In this document: positions 1 through 10,278 of the stretch, piece by piece
Position numbering within the stretch: position 1 is the stretch's first letter
Layout: every line of letters starts with the position of its first letter
Source: Diacronema lutheri
Taxonomy: Eukaryota > Haptophyta > Pavlovophyceae > Pavlovales > Pavlovaceae
Assembly: GCA_019448385.1 (NCBI GenBank)
Contig: JAGTXO010000004.1
Coordinates: forward strand, 1,426,001 to 1,490,000
Direction: 5' to 3'
Length of the DNA: 64,000 bases
Position numbers and translations under genes: made by a program
Notes under the pieces: model-generated
What the model was told of the DNA's origin: nothing
Seen by the model: only the letters and a program-made list of their open reading frames with translations
Database searches by the model: none

Positions 1-1
1 C

Positions 2-1021
2 GCCGCGGCGGCGGCCGCCGCTGCCGCGGGCGACGGGCGCGCGCAGCCCGACCCGCCGCGCCGGGCCGGAGCAGGCGCCGCCGCCGCGTGGGCGGCAACG
101 GAGGCGGCGCAGCCGGCGCCGCCAGAGCAGCCGCAGCCTGGGCATGCGCCGGTGCCCCAGCCCGCGTCCACCGGACCGCCGATCCCGTGCGGTTGGGCGC
201 CGCCCGCATGGGCGCAAGCGTCGGCGCTCCTCGTGAACGCGGCGGTTGAGGAGTGGGCGGGCGGCGTGCTGGCGCGCGCGATTCCGCTCGCGGGGCGCGC
301 GTCGCTCATTGTGGGCCGGCACGGCGGCATGTCCGACGTGGTGCTTGCCGATGCGTCCGTCTCGCGCGCGCACGCCGCGTTCGTGTGCTCGGCGGACGGC
401 CTGCATGTGCAAGACCTCGGCTCAGCGGGTGGGACCTTCGTCTCGCGCGGCGCAGGCGCGAGTGTCGCGCCCATCGCGCGGCTGGGCGAGCGCGCGTCCG
501 TCGAGCCGCTCCGGTTGGGCGAGGGCGACAGTGTGCGGATGGGCGACTCGACGCACGTCTTCCGCGTGAGCGGGGTGAGCACTGCGTTGCCCGAGCGCTT
601 CCGATCGCCCGTCTGGGCGAAGCTGCCGCGCGCGCGCGTGCAGCTCGAGGTGGCCGACTCAAGCAAGCCGCCCAACCCGTACCTTTCGCACCTGAGCGAT
701 GGAGCGGCGGCAGGCAACGAGCTGATCCCCATCCATGCGCGCGTGTGCTACGTGCTCGGCCGGAACGCGCAGCTGTGCGACATCGTCGTGCGGCACGAGT
801 CGGTCTCGCGGCAGCACTGCGCCATCGTGCACGACGAGGATGCGACGTTCGTGCTCGACTGCGGCTCGGCGACGGGCACGTTCCTCAGCAACGACGACGT
901 GGGCGCGCAGCCGCGCCGCGTCTCGGACGGACAGATCCTCAGCCTCGGCAGCTCGCCCGTCACGTACACGTTTCGATTCGGCGCGGTCGGCACTGGCGCC
1001 AAGCGGCGGCGCGCCGAATAG
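2..1021 (+). CDS. Twin FHA-domain protein, 5' partial
   Basis: The frame is open from the first bases of the window, so the gene very probably begins upstream; 339 residues are visible. An Ala/Pro-rich leader is followed by two FHA domains, which in this family bind phosphothreonine peptides. Domain 1 carries the family landmarks GRHGG, SVSRAHA and GTF; domain 2 carries LGRNAQ, SVSRQHC and GTFLSND. The Gly-Arg pair, the Ser-Arg-x-His motif and the Asn-type loop are the phosphopeptide-binding positions, and both domains keep most of them. The protein ends in a basic KRRR-type tail that could be a nuclear signal. Nothing enzymatic is seen in the visible part, so a phospho-dependent scaffold or RNA/nuclear adaptor is the likely role. 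The family call is firm; the partner and pathway are unknown. Confidence 0.85.
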   Translation, partial: AAAAAAAAAGDGRAQPDPPRRAGAGAAAAWAATEAAQPAPPEQPQPGHAPVPQPASTGPPIPCGWAPPAWAQASALLVNAAVEEWAGGVLARAIPLAGRASLIVGRHGGMSDVVLADASVSRAHAAFVCSADGLHVQDLGSAGGTFVSRGAGASVAPIARLGERASVEPLRLGEGDSVRMGDSTHVFRVSGVSTALPERFRSPVWAKLPRARVQLEVADSSKPPNPYLSHLSDGAAAGNELIPIHARVCYVLGRNAQLCDIVVRHESVSRQHCAIVHDEDATFVLDCGSATGTFLSNDDVGAQPRRVSDGQILSLGSSPVTYTFRFGAVGTGAKRRRAE

Positions 1022-1314
1022 GCGCGGCGCGCTGCGGCGCGTGACGCGCGCTCGCGCCCGTGTGCGCCGCCGCCGCTTCTGGCGGACCGCCGGGGCGCGC
1101 GGCTGCGCCTACGGGTACGGCCAGGCCGATCGGCCCGGTCGGGCGCCCCGTACCCATACCCTCGGAACGGCCCTGCTCGGAGGCCGTTTCTGGGGCCACG
1201 GGTCCTAGAAACGGCCAGCCCAAAACTGGATTGATGGAGGGCAGTTTCTACACCCATACGGTTGCAACTCCACACTCCTTAAGTATTCATGTGTGCAACG
1301 ACAACGGCGCTCCG
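1022..1314. other. Intergenic region with two stem-loops
   Basis: This gap lies between the FHA gene and the long coiled-coil gene. It contains an 8-bp inverted repeat (gggtacgg at 1113-1120 pairing with 1148-1155), with the small palindrome gccgatcggc inside its loop. A second, 10-bp inverted repeat is ggccgtttct at 1182-1191 pairing with agaaacggcc at 1207-1216. They may be 3'-end or promoter structures; no gene is seen. Confidence 0.5.
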
Positions 1315-4300
1315 ATGGTTGACTCGTCACGCCTGAGCGTGTCGGTGGAGGTGGAGGGGAGCGCGCTGTCCGCGGACAGCTCGCGCGGGGGCTCGTCCGT
1401 CCGCCGCTCGCCGCGTGCCACGTCGCCGAGAAGCACGGCCAATCCTACGACGCGCGTGTCCGCTGGCGTGCCGCAGCTCGAGGGCGCAGAGCGCTCGCCG
1501 CGCAGGATGGTGTACGCAGGGCGGGCGATAACGCAGGTGCGCCGCGGCGGCGGCTCGCGCGCCACCGCGCGCGCAGGCAGCCTGCTTGGCACGTCGCTGC
1601 CCGCCAACCGCGTGGGCGCGTCGCCGTCGAGCCTTCAGCGGCCGACATCGCCGGCTAAGCGCGCGGCCTCGCCGCCCGATCGCATCGCCGCTGTCGGGCA
1701 CGGTGTGCCGACGATCGTGCAGTCGGAGGACCCACGCGACGTGCTCCGCCGCATGGCACAGCCCACCTCCGCCTCCGAGCTTACAAGGGTCGAGCAGCGG
1801 ATCTCGCGCGTCATCCACAACTACGAGCAGGTGGAGGAGAACATCGCCGCGCGGCGCAGGCGCGACGCGGCGCATCACGCGGCGATCCGCGTGGCCGCGG
1901 CGGACGAGGGCTGGGCGTTCGACGAGGCGCTGCACGGCGACAATGAGCGCGAGCTGGACGACGAGATGGCTGCCGCGTTTGCCGAACAGCTCAGAGAGGG
2001 CATCGTGGTGCAGCTGCTCGACCTCACAAAGCTCGCCTCGACCAGGGCTACCCTGCTCGTGCGCGCGCGCGCCGGCCGCGCGCGGCCGCCGCCGGCCCGC
2101 CGCGCGTGCGCGGCTTGAGCGCGTGACCGTCTACCCGCGCGCTTGCCCGCGTGCCGCGCGCCGCGCCGCGCAGACGGGCATCCGCGGCGCGACGCTCGAC
2201 GTGAGCAGCGAGGAGGAGCGCTTTGCGTCGCTCTCCACCTTCGACGAGGACGAGGCGCGCTCAGCCCTCGACGAGCTGGCCGACGCGATCGACGCGCCCG
2301 ACGCGTTCAAGCTGTACGACGAGCGGCGCGCGCGCGAGGCCGAGCTTGCGGGCAAGCTTCGCACCGCGCACCAGCGCGAGGTTGGCGCGTACCGCGCACG
2401 CCTCGCCGAGCTTGGCGATTCTGAGACGGCGATTCGCAGGCTGGGCGACGAGGTGGGCGCACTGCGCGCCTCCGATTCGCGGCGTGCCTTTGAGCTGCGC
2501 GCCGCCGCCGACGAGATCGGCGCGTGCGAGGCCGAGCGCACCGAGCTCGTCAACGGGGCCGCGCGCGACGCGCGTGCGATCGCGCTCAGGCACCAGAACG
2601 CGGAAGCGGAGGTGCGACGGCTGCGCGACGAGCTGCTCAAAGAGAAGCGCGCTCTCGCGGTCGTGCGCGACGAGCTCAGCGCGGTCGCTCATCGCGATGC
2701 CGAGCGCGCAAAGCTCGAGCACGTGTCCGCTGCGCTCGCCGATGCGGAAGCGGCGATGGCCGCGTTGCGCGAGGCCGCCGACGCGGCCGCCGCGCGCGCC
2801 ACCGACGCGCAGAGCAAGGCGGCAAAGGCCGAGGGGCGGCTCGTCGCGGCGGAGACGGATTTTGCCGCTCGGCTTGGCGATGCGGAGCGCACCGCCAGCG
2901 CGCGCGTGCGTGAGGCGGACGCGGACGCGAGCGCCGCCGTGGCCGACGCGCGCCGACTGCTCGATGAGGCCGACGCGCGCGCGGCTCAGTTGGCCACGGC
3001 GAACAGCGACCTCGCGGACGCGCGCAAGCGCGAGGCGGAGCTCGTCGCGCGGCTTGCCGACGAGAGCGCGCGCCTCGACGCGCTTAACGCCGACTCGGCC
3101 GCCGAGCGCGACGCGTCGCGCGCGCGCTCAGATGCTGACAGTCGCGCGCTCGTCGGTCTCGAGCCGGGCACGGTGCAGCGCGACATTGACGCCGCGCTCG
3201 ACGCCGCGCTTGACGCGTCGCGCGCCGAGCTCAGCAGCGCGGCGGCGGAGGCGGAGGCGCTGCGCGAACTCGTGCGCGCCGAGCTGCACGCCGACGACGC
3301 GCTGGCGAGCGAGGCGATGACGCGCCTCGCGGAGGCGGAGTCCTCCGCCCGCTCGTCGCTGATGGTCGCGCAGGAGCGCGACGACTTGCGCGTCGACCTC
3401 GCCGATGCGCGGCGCAGGCTCGAAGACGGCGAGGCGGAGATGGGGCGCCGCTTCGACGACATGCAGCGCGAGATTGACGCGCTCAGCGCGCGCGCGAGCG
3501 ATGCCGAGTCCGACGCAAAGTCCGTGAAGCTCGCGCTCGCGGACGCGCGCCCCGCCGAGCGGCCGGCCGTCATGAGCGCCGCCGCGTCGCCGATCGCGCC
3601 GAGCAGACTCGTCTCGCTGTCGACGCCGCAGCCGGCCGAGGTTGCGCTCGCGCCCAGGCCCGCGCCGTCTGCGGCCGCGGCCACGCTCGAGCTCGCGCCG
3701 GCCGCGGCCGAGGCCACGCTCGAGCTCGCGCCGGCCGCGGCCGAGGCCACGCTCGAGCCCGCGCCGGCCGCGGTCGAGGCCACGCTCGAGCCCGCGCCGG
3801 CCGCAGCCGAGGCCACGCTCGAGCCCGCGCCGGCCGCGGCCGAGGTCGTGCTCGAGCTCGCGCCGGCCGCGGCCCAGGCCCAGGCGGCGCTCGAGCCCGC
3901 GCCGGCCGCGGTCGAGGCCACGCTCGAGCCCGCGCCGGCCGCAGCCGAGGCCACGCTCGAGCCCGCGCCGGCCGCGGCCGAGGTCGTGCTCGAGCTCGCG
4001 CCGGCCGCGGCCCAGGCCCAGGCGGCGCTCGAGCCCGCGCCGGCCGCGGTCGAGGCCACGCTCGAGCCCGCGCCGGCCGCGGTCGAGGCCACGCTCGAGC
4101 CCGCGCCGGCCGCGGTCGAGGCCACGCTCGAGCCCGCGCCGGTCGCGCCCGCCGCTGCGCCGGCCGCGCTGCCAACGCCGTCCACGCCGCGACCCATCGC
4201 ACAGCCCGCCGCACCGTTCGGGCGCGTGCGCTCGCTCGAGGGCTTCCTCGAGAAGACGCTCGGCGATCAGCTCCGAGCCGAAGCGCAACCGTTCGTGGTC

Positions 4301-7300
4301 GTCGCGGCGGCGGCGAGCGAGGACGTCGATACGGAGGCCGAGCACGGCGTCGAGCGCGAGCTGCGCGCCGCCGGCGCGGCTGCGCGGCCGTCGCCTGCGC
4401 CGGCCGAGCCCACGCAGATCCCGCAGGCGCTCGCCTCCGCGCTCCGCCGCGCGATCAACTCGCAGGCGGGCGCGCTCGAGAGCGCGCGCGCCGAGATCGC
4501 GCGGCTGCAGAGCGCGACGCAGCTCGCTGCGCTTTCGACGAGCGGCGCGCACGCCTCCGCGAACAACACCGCCACGGCGCTGTCGGAGCGGATTGCGCTG
4601 CTCGAGGCGGAGGTGGCCTCTGTGCTCGGCGCGCGCGACGCGGCGGCCGCCCAGCGCGACGATGCGCGCGCCGAGCTCGTGGCACATGCCGACGAGCTTG
4701 CCGCGCTGCGGCCCGATGCGCGCGCGCTGCCGGCCGTGCGCGCGGTCGCGCATCGCGAGCAGGTCGCCGCGCGTGCGCTGCACGCCATGCTCGCATCGGC
4801 CGACGGCGACGTGTGCGCGGCGGAGGCGGCGTTCGCCGACGCGCGCGTGGAGCTGAGCGCCGAGCGCGCGCTCGCCTTGAAGCTGCGCGTGCAGTCCGCG
4901 TCCGACCGCGACGCGCTGGGGCGGCTCGCCGAGCAGGCGGCAGCGGACCTCGAGGCGGCCAACGCGGCGGCGCAGGAGCGCATCGCGGCCGCGGAGGCGG
5001 AGCGTGACGAGGCGATCCGCGCGGTGACCGCCGTCGCGAGCGACCCCACGGGCAAGGAGCTGATCGCGAGGCTGCAGCGCGAGCTCGACACGGCCAAGGC
5101 GGACGTGGCGGCCGTGCGCACAGCGCTTGAGCTGCTCGCGCAGGGCGATGATCGGATGCGCCAGTTTGCGCAGTCGCGCATCGAAAAGGGCGCGCTCGCG
5201 GCCGCGGCGGCGGGTGTCAACATTGCGCCAGCGGGCGACGCACCGCCGGTGGACGGCGCGCGCGTCGACGCGGCGGGCGATGACGGCGTGTCGGGCGGCG
5301 CGCGCGTCGGCGCGGCGGGCGCCATGTCGAGCGACGAGGTCGCGGCGCTCGAGGCCGAGGCGGACGCGGAGGAGCGGCGCGCCGCGAACGCCGGCCAGCT
5401 GTACCACGTGCGGCACGACTCACCGCTGCATGCTCCCGTCGAGAGCGCGCGGCACGCGCAGCGCCGTTTGCGCCGTGCCCTGCGCATAGGCGCCGTGCAG
5501 GAGGCGCGCGTCGCCGCGCGCATGCTGCAGGCCGCGTCCGCGCTCGCCGCGCGCGTGCGCGAGCTGGTGCGCGGCGCGCACGCCGACGCGATCGCGGACG
5601 ACGGAGGCGCGTCGGCTGGCGGCGGCGGCGGCGGCTTTCCGCGCGACGCGAGCGAGGAAGATGCGATCGCGGAAGCGGTCGGTCTCGCCGTCGTTGGCGG
5701 CCGCGGCGGCTCGCATAGGCGCGACCCGAACCGCGCGGCGCTCGAGAGGCCCGACGAGGTGAGCGCGCTGCTCCCTCCCGACCTTCCGACCGCCGGTGCG
5801 CTCGTCTCGCGCTGCCTAGCCGTCACGCGCGCGACGCACGAGCAGCTCGCGCTCGGCATCTCACGCGCGCTCGACGAGCGCAAGGAGATGCGAACGTTCC
5901 TCGCCGTCGAGCAGGAGAAGACGGAGGCGCTCCGGCGCGAGGTGCGCGCGCTCAAGGACGAGGCGGCGGCGCTGCGCGACGCCGCGCTCAAGAAGCGCAT
6001 GGAGGACGACCGGCCGACGCAGCACTTGATGGGCGCGGCGCAGATCTTTGCGATGCGCCAGGCGAGCAAGGCGGCCGCCGACGCGGATGCCGTTGCGCCC
6101 GCCGCGCCCGCCGCGCCCGGCGCGCTCGCCGCCGTGGGCCAAGCCGCCGTGCCGCGCGCGGACGTGCGGGTCGGCGTGTCGACCAGCACGGCAGCGCTCG
6201 AGGCGCGCGGCGGCCCGGCGCGCGCGGCTGTCGCGACAGCCGACAACGCCACGCAGACGACGCTCTCGCTGCGGGCCCTCGGCGAGGTCGAGGCCGACCG
6301 GCAGCGGTACGAGGCGTTGAGCAGCCAGCTGCGCTCGGAGGTCGTGCGGCTCACCTCAGACACGGAGATGCTCGCGGTCATCGACCGGCGGATTGAGCAC
6401 CTCACCGCGCAGCGCGCCGAGCGCGACACGCGCGCGCCTTCGCACGAGGCGCTCGCGCATGCGCTCGGCGTGGCGGGCGGCGGCAACTTGAGCAACCTCA
6501 CGTCCGGACAAGCGACCTCACGTCCGGACGTGCGGTCGGCGCACGTCGGCGCGCGCGCGAGCGGCCGTCGCGCATCGCCCTCACGCTCGCACGTTGATGC
6601 GCTGCCCACCTCGGTCGTAGCTCCGAGCGCCGTTGCACTCGACGACTGGGCGGCAGGTGGACGCCGGCCAGCGCGGCGCGAGGCGCACGCAAGCTTTGCT
6701 CCGACGGGGCCGGCCGCCGTCCGGACGGGCGGCGCACATCAGCTCGCGACGGTGCGCATGCCGCGCGTCGCGGCCGAAGCTCAGCCCGTCGCGCGGCCGG
6801 GCGGAGCCGGGGGCGAGCACAGCGTGCCCATCGAGCTCGGCCAGCCCGCGCCGGCGGACGCGCACGAGCACGCCGACGCTCACACGCAGGGCGCGCGCCC
6901 GATGAGTGGTGGCGTGGCTATTGGGGCTACCGAGCACGGCTCGACCGAGGCCGACGACGCTGACACGGACGCGGACGCGGACGAGGACGAGGACGCCGAG
7001 GCAGCGGAGGCGTTGGGTGCTCGTGCGCGCGTGCGCGCGGGCGAGGGCGATGAGCGCGTGCGACACGACGACGATGGCGTGCCGCGAGGCCGGGCCACGT
7101 CACCCTTCCTCGACCGCGCGCCGCCCGCGCCGCGCGCGCCCGAATTCAGCGCGGCCAGCGCGACGTCGCCCAGCTCGCCGCTGCCCGTGGGCGACGCACC
7201 CACCGCGCGCGGTCGCGCGCCAACGCTGGCGCAGGGCGCGGCGCCCACGGGCCCCGCGCGCGCTGAGCCTGACGAGCGCGACGAGGCCGGCCTCGCCGCG

Positions 7301-8119
7301 AGCAGCGACGCGACCGATGCGCTCGTGCTCGAGGCGCTTGCATTGAAGCGTGAGGTGCTTGCCCTCGCCACCTCCAACGAGCGGCTCTCAATGGAGCTCG
7401 CGCTCCTCACGCCGGGCTACTCGGGCGCGTACAAGCCGTGGGCGCCGGACCTGCCGCTCCTCGCGCAGCGCATTGCGCTCCGCGAGCAATCGACGAGCGA
7501 GGCGCGCGAGCGCGCCGAGCGTCGCGGCGAGCGCGCGCGCGCGCGCCTCGCGCGCGTGCGCGGAGAGATGGCAGCGGCGCGGCCGCACCCGGCGGAGCGG
7601 CTTGCGGTGCTGCAACGGATGGAGGATCGGCTGCACAAGTCGGCCGCGGCGTTCGAGGAGCGCCGGCTTGGCTTTGAGGCCGAGCGGATTCGCAATCTTG
7701 AGCTCGCGCTGCAGGCATTCTGCTCGGTCGCGTACCACGGCGGCGCGTTTGGCGAGCTGCGCTCGCGCTACGACGACGGCGGCCACGCGGCTATGCACCC
7801 GGCCGCGCCGGGTGCGCCCGAGCCGCTGCTGCAGACGCTCGCGCGCGCCGCGTCCGCCGCTTCGCCGCCGCACAAGACGCCGTCGCGCCGTGTGCGCGCG
7901 CTGCCAGCGCTGCACACAGTCACGGTTTCCGTCGCGCCGCCCGCGCCGTCGGCAATGCCGCGCGCTCTCGGCGATGCCAAGCGTCCGGCCGCGCGCACGC
8001 CGCCCGCGCCCGCCGCTCCTGCCGAGCCAGAGCTGCGCCCCGCCGCGCCGCTCATCCCGCTCCCCCGCCTCCAGTCGGCGATCGCGCCCCCCGAGCGGCC
8101 ATCACAGTATGGGGGCTGA
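1315..8119 (+). CDS. Very long coiled-coil protein with Pro/Ala repeat
   Basis: Two exons are proposed: 1315-2058 and 2174-8119, joined by a 115-nt GT-AG intron in phase 0, giving about 2229 residues. The N-terminal 150 residues are Ser/Arg/Pro-rich. From about residue 250 onward the sequence is Ala/Glu/Arg/Asp-rich with long heptad-like stretches, typical of coiled coils. A low-complexity Pro/Ala repeat (about residues 750-905) separates the N-terminal and central coils. More coils follow, and then a Pro-rich C-terminus. No enzymatic motif is visible. The start at 1315 is a guess; an in-frame ATG lies at 1234. A structural role (cytoskeletal, basal body or Golgi) is possible from shape alone but not demonstrated. 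The gene converges on the F-box-like gene with a 58-bp gap. Confidence 0.7.
3679..4142 (+). repeat. In-frame tandem repeat, 33-bp unit, 138-bp super-unit
   Basis: This coding minisatellite lies inside the long coiled-coil gene. The basic unit encodes 11 residues of the type ATLEPAPAAVE with variants (ELAP, VVLELAP, AQAQAALEP). A higher-order unit of 46 codons (138 bp) is present twice almost identically, beginning near 3761 and 3899. All unit lengths are multiples of three, so copy-number change keeps the frame. Confidence 0.85.
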
Positions 8120-8177
8120 CCTGCCAGCCGCGTAAAATCGGTGCAACTCAATTGCTCGCACTTGCGCGCGTCCGCCG

Positions 8178-9053
8178 TCACTCAGCGCTGCTCCGACGGT
8201 TGCAGCAGACTGCCTCGCCGCATGCGTCGCACGGACACATGTGCGGCACACAGCTCGCGCACACCCAGGCGCCGCAGTGCGAGCACTCGGCCGCCGACTG
8301 TGCGGAGAAGAAGCAGCCTCGGCAGAAGCACGCCGTGGCGCAGACCGAGCACTGGCAAATGAGCGTGGCCGCATCGTCCGTGTCCGCGCAGTCAGCGCAC
8401 CAGCCGGCGCCACACGCGCCGCACGCCTTGGAGACGCAGCGAGCGCAGAGCTCGTCGCCGCAGTGAGCGCAGTCGCGCTGCTCGGCCAGCTCGTCCACCT
8501 GTGCGACAGCGTCGCACCCCTCGCACGTCGCCACGTCGAGGCTGCACTTGGGGCCGAGGACCTCCTGCAGGAGGCGCAGCTCGCGCGCGTTGACGCTGCA
8601 ACCGCTGATGCACATGCTCGTCACGGCCGACTCGAGTGGCAGGATGCGGAGGATGTCCGTGCCGGAGAGCAGCGGCGAGTGGATCGAAAGGGAGGCGAGG
8701 CTGCCATTGAAGCGCAGGGCGCGCACAGCCATCATCGTCAGCTCCGGCGCGGCGACGAGCGCAACGTCGCGCACGCGCCCGTGGGCCCGAGCAAGCAGAA
8801 GGTCAACGCACGCGTCTGTAAGAGAGCCACGCGTGCGCGACATATCCACCTTGATCTCGTGCCACAGCCTCGTCTCAGCCAGACCGGCAGCTCGCCAGTC
8901 GGAGGCAATCGCCATGGCGATGCACCGCTCGCGCACCGTGGGCAGGTGAAGGAGGACCAGGCCGATGCAGTCGAGCGGCAGCGGAGGCGTGCGGAGAGCT
9001 GCCGACGTGCGCATGCCCCCGTCGCTGCCTCGCGCTGCCATGACCGCGGCCAT
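8178..9053 (-). CDS. F-box/LRR-like protein with Cys-rich tail
   Basis: A single exon encodes 291 residues, starting at an ATG at 9053 (MAAVMAARG). Residues about 20-60 (PLPLDCIGLVLLHLPTVRE) resemble an F-box-like helix pair. Short leucine-rich segments follow (RVRDVALVAAPELT, SLASLSIHSP, VTSMCISGC). The C-terminal 100 residues hold more than 20 cysteines in CxxC pairs (CEGCD, CAHCGDELCARC, CGACGAGWC, CSHCGAWVC, CPCDACGEAVCC), typical of zinc-binding RING/B-box-like folds. Known F-box proteins recruit substrates to SCF ubiquitin ligases; a Cys-rich tail could be a second zinc module. Substrate and exact fold are unknown. An odd hairpin-rich segment lies just upstream. Confidence 0.75.
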   Translation of the reverse strand: MAAVMAARGSDGGMRTSAALRTPPLPLDCIGLVLLHLPTVRERCIAMAIASDWRAAGLAETRLWHEIKVDMSRTRGSLTDACVDLLLARAHGRVRDVALVAAPELTMMAVRALRFNGSLASLSIHSPLLSGTDILRILPLESAVTSMCISGCSVNARELRLLQEVLGPKCSLDVATCEGCDAVAQVDELAEQRDCAHCGDELCARCVSKACGACGAGWCADCADTDDAATLICQCSVCATACFCRGCFFSAQSAAECSHCGAWVCASCVPHMCPCDACGEAVCCNRRSSAE

Positions 9054-9112
9054 GCTCTGCCGTCTCCTCACGGTCAAGCTGGCCGGACGACGTGATTGAA
9101 GGTTTTTGAGCG

Positions 9113-9230
9113 GAGTCTTGGCGCGCGTCCACCGAGTCTTGGAAAGTTCCACCATGGCGCCGCCAAGACTCGCGCGGGTGGACGCGCGTGGACGCGCGCC
9201 AAGACTCGCGTGGACGCGCGCCAAGGCTCG
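9113..9230. repeat. Nested inverted/direct repeat cluster
   Basis: A perfect 20-bp inverted repeat is present: gagtcttggcgcgcgtccac at 9113-9132 and its complement at 9188-9207. Inside it a second, shorter pair (gagtcttgg at 9134-9142 and ccaagactc at 9163-9171) is nested, and a further tandem copy of the right arm follows at about 9208-9230. It lies between the start of the F-box-like gene and the stop of the cyclophilin gene, both on the minus strand. It may be a transcription-end hairpin or a remnant of a foldback element. Confidence 0.8.
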
Positions 9231-9304
9231 GGCTCGGCTGGGGTGTGGATTTTCCGGGGCGGCCGCCCCTCCCCCGTGGCCCATTTCCTACTGGCGCCCT
9301 GGAT

Positions 9305-9739
9305 TCAGAGCACGCGGATCGACGTGATGCCCTGCCGAATCTCGGGAAAGTCCCCGCGGACTGTCTTGGCGCTGCCCAGCGCGCGGAGCACGTTCTCGCC
9401 CGACGTCATGCGGCCAAACGTTGTGTACTGGTTGTCGAGCGATGGCAGGTTGCCCAGGCAGACGAAGAACTGCGAGCCCGCCGAGTTCGGGCTGGCGGAG
9501 CGGGCCATCGACAGCACCCCAAACTCGTGCTTGCGCGGGTTGAACTCGCCGTCCACCGTGTATCCCGGCCCGCCGCGCCCCCATGTGCGCACCGCGGCCA
9601 TGTCCGCGTTTTCAAACGTGCCGCTCGGGCCGTAGCCCTTCTTCGAGTTTGGGTCTCCGCCCTGGATGACAAAGCCAGCGATGACGCGGTGAAAGCACTG
9701 GCCGTCGAAAAAGCCTGCGGGGACACCATGGGAGGGAGG

Positions 9740-9776
<37 letters not shown>

Positions 9777-10245
9777 TGGGGATGGGCAGGGTAAGGGCCG
9801 CAGTTGCAGCGGATGAGCAAAGGCGAGGGGAAGGAGTTGCAGCGGGTGAGCAAAGGCGATGTCGCGCGCGGCTCGCGGCGCGTGCGCAGCCTGAGGGCGC
9901 TGCTGCGTCGCGCAGCACGCTACCGTTGTTGGCCAGCTTGACAAAATTGTCGACTGTCTTGGGCGCGACCTCAGGCCACAGCTCAAACTCCATCGTGCCT
10001 GCCGTCGTCTCGATCGCGACGCGCGGCGCCGGCACGGCTGCCGGAGCGGCGACGACGCCGGCAGGCAAGAGCGAGCAACCTAAGACCAGCGCCGCCGCCA
10101 CGGTCGAGGCCTGGCGACGATCGATTGCCGATGCAGACACCCCAGCGCGTGTGCTCGCCACACTGCGGCTGAGCCGCGGCGCGACGCGAACGGTCGGGAC
10201 CATTTGGGGCGCGGTGAGCACCAGGGCCGCGAGGGCAACCACCAT
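9305..10245 (-). CDS. Plastid (lumen-type) cyclophilin peptidyl-prolyl isomerase
   Basis: Two exons, 10245-9924 and 9714-9305, are split by a 209-nt GT-AG intron that holds a 35-base C run on the gene strand; 243 residues. The cyclophilin fold is clear: FDGQCFHRVIAGFVIQGGDP (catalytic Arg and Gln), SAGSQFFVCLG, and LDNQYTTFGRM. The join restores the family sequence NNGFFDGQCFHR exactly. The N-terminus has three parts: a hydrophobic signal-like stretch (residues 1-14), a Ser/Arg/Ala-rich transit-like segment, then Arg43-Arg44 followed by a hydrophobic core and an Ala-rich cleavage site near residue 67. This last element resembles a twin-arginine lumen signal. The likely role is folding of proteins in the thylakoid lumen. 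The start is only 34 bp from the divergent neighbour's start. Confidence 0.9.
9741..9775. repeat. G35 homopolymer (C35 on the gene strand) in intron
   Basis: An uninterrupted run of 35 G on the plus strand lies in the cyclophilin intron, 26 nt from its acceptor. On the transcribed sense strand it is poly(C). Assembly length of such a run may be inaccurate. Confidence 0.9.
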
Positions 10246-10278
10246 TCTTTTTTCCTTTTTTTGAACAAAGGCCGATCG
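10246..10278. promoter_or_regulatory. 33-bp bidirectional intergenic spacer
   Basis: Only 33 bp separate the ATG of the cyclophilin gene (minus) from the ATG of the small membrane protein gene (plus). It is T-rich on the plus strand (two T runs broken by C), in sharp contrast to the surrounding GC-rich sequence. Both transcripts must start here or within the opposing gene. A promoter role is inferred from position only. Confidence 0.5.

Noticed and set aside
1586-2173. Upstream extension of the coiled-coil frame
   Set aside because: Arg/Pro-rich text in this frame is out of frame with the better-formed exon 1315-2058; a GT-AG intron links the two.
3679-4142. Regular repeats as a possible CRISPR array
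   Set aside because: Units are contiguous, in frame and coding, with no spacers, in a eukaryotic gene.
3128-6609. Long open frames on the minus strand opposite the coiled-coil gene
   Set aside because: They are Arg/Ala/Ser-rich mirror images of a very GC-rich gene with biased codons; no family pattern, and the plus-strand frame shows coiled-coil character.
9741-9775. Pro-rich coding interpretation of the poly(C) tract in the cyclophilin gene
   Set aside because: Reading through gives a poly-Pro insertion before the catalytic core; splicing restores the exact family sequence.
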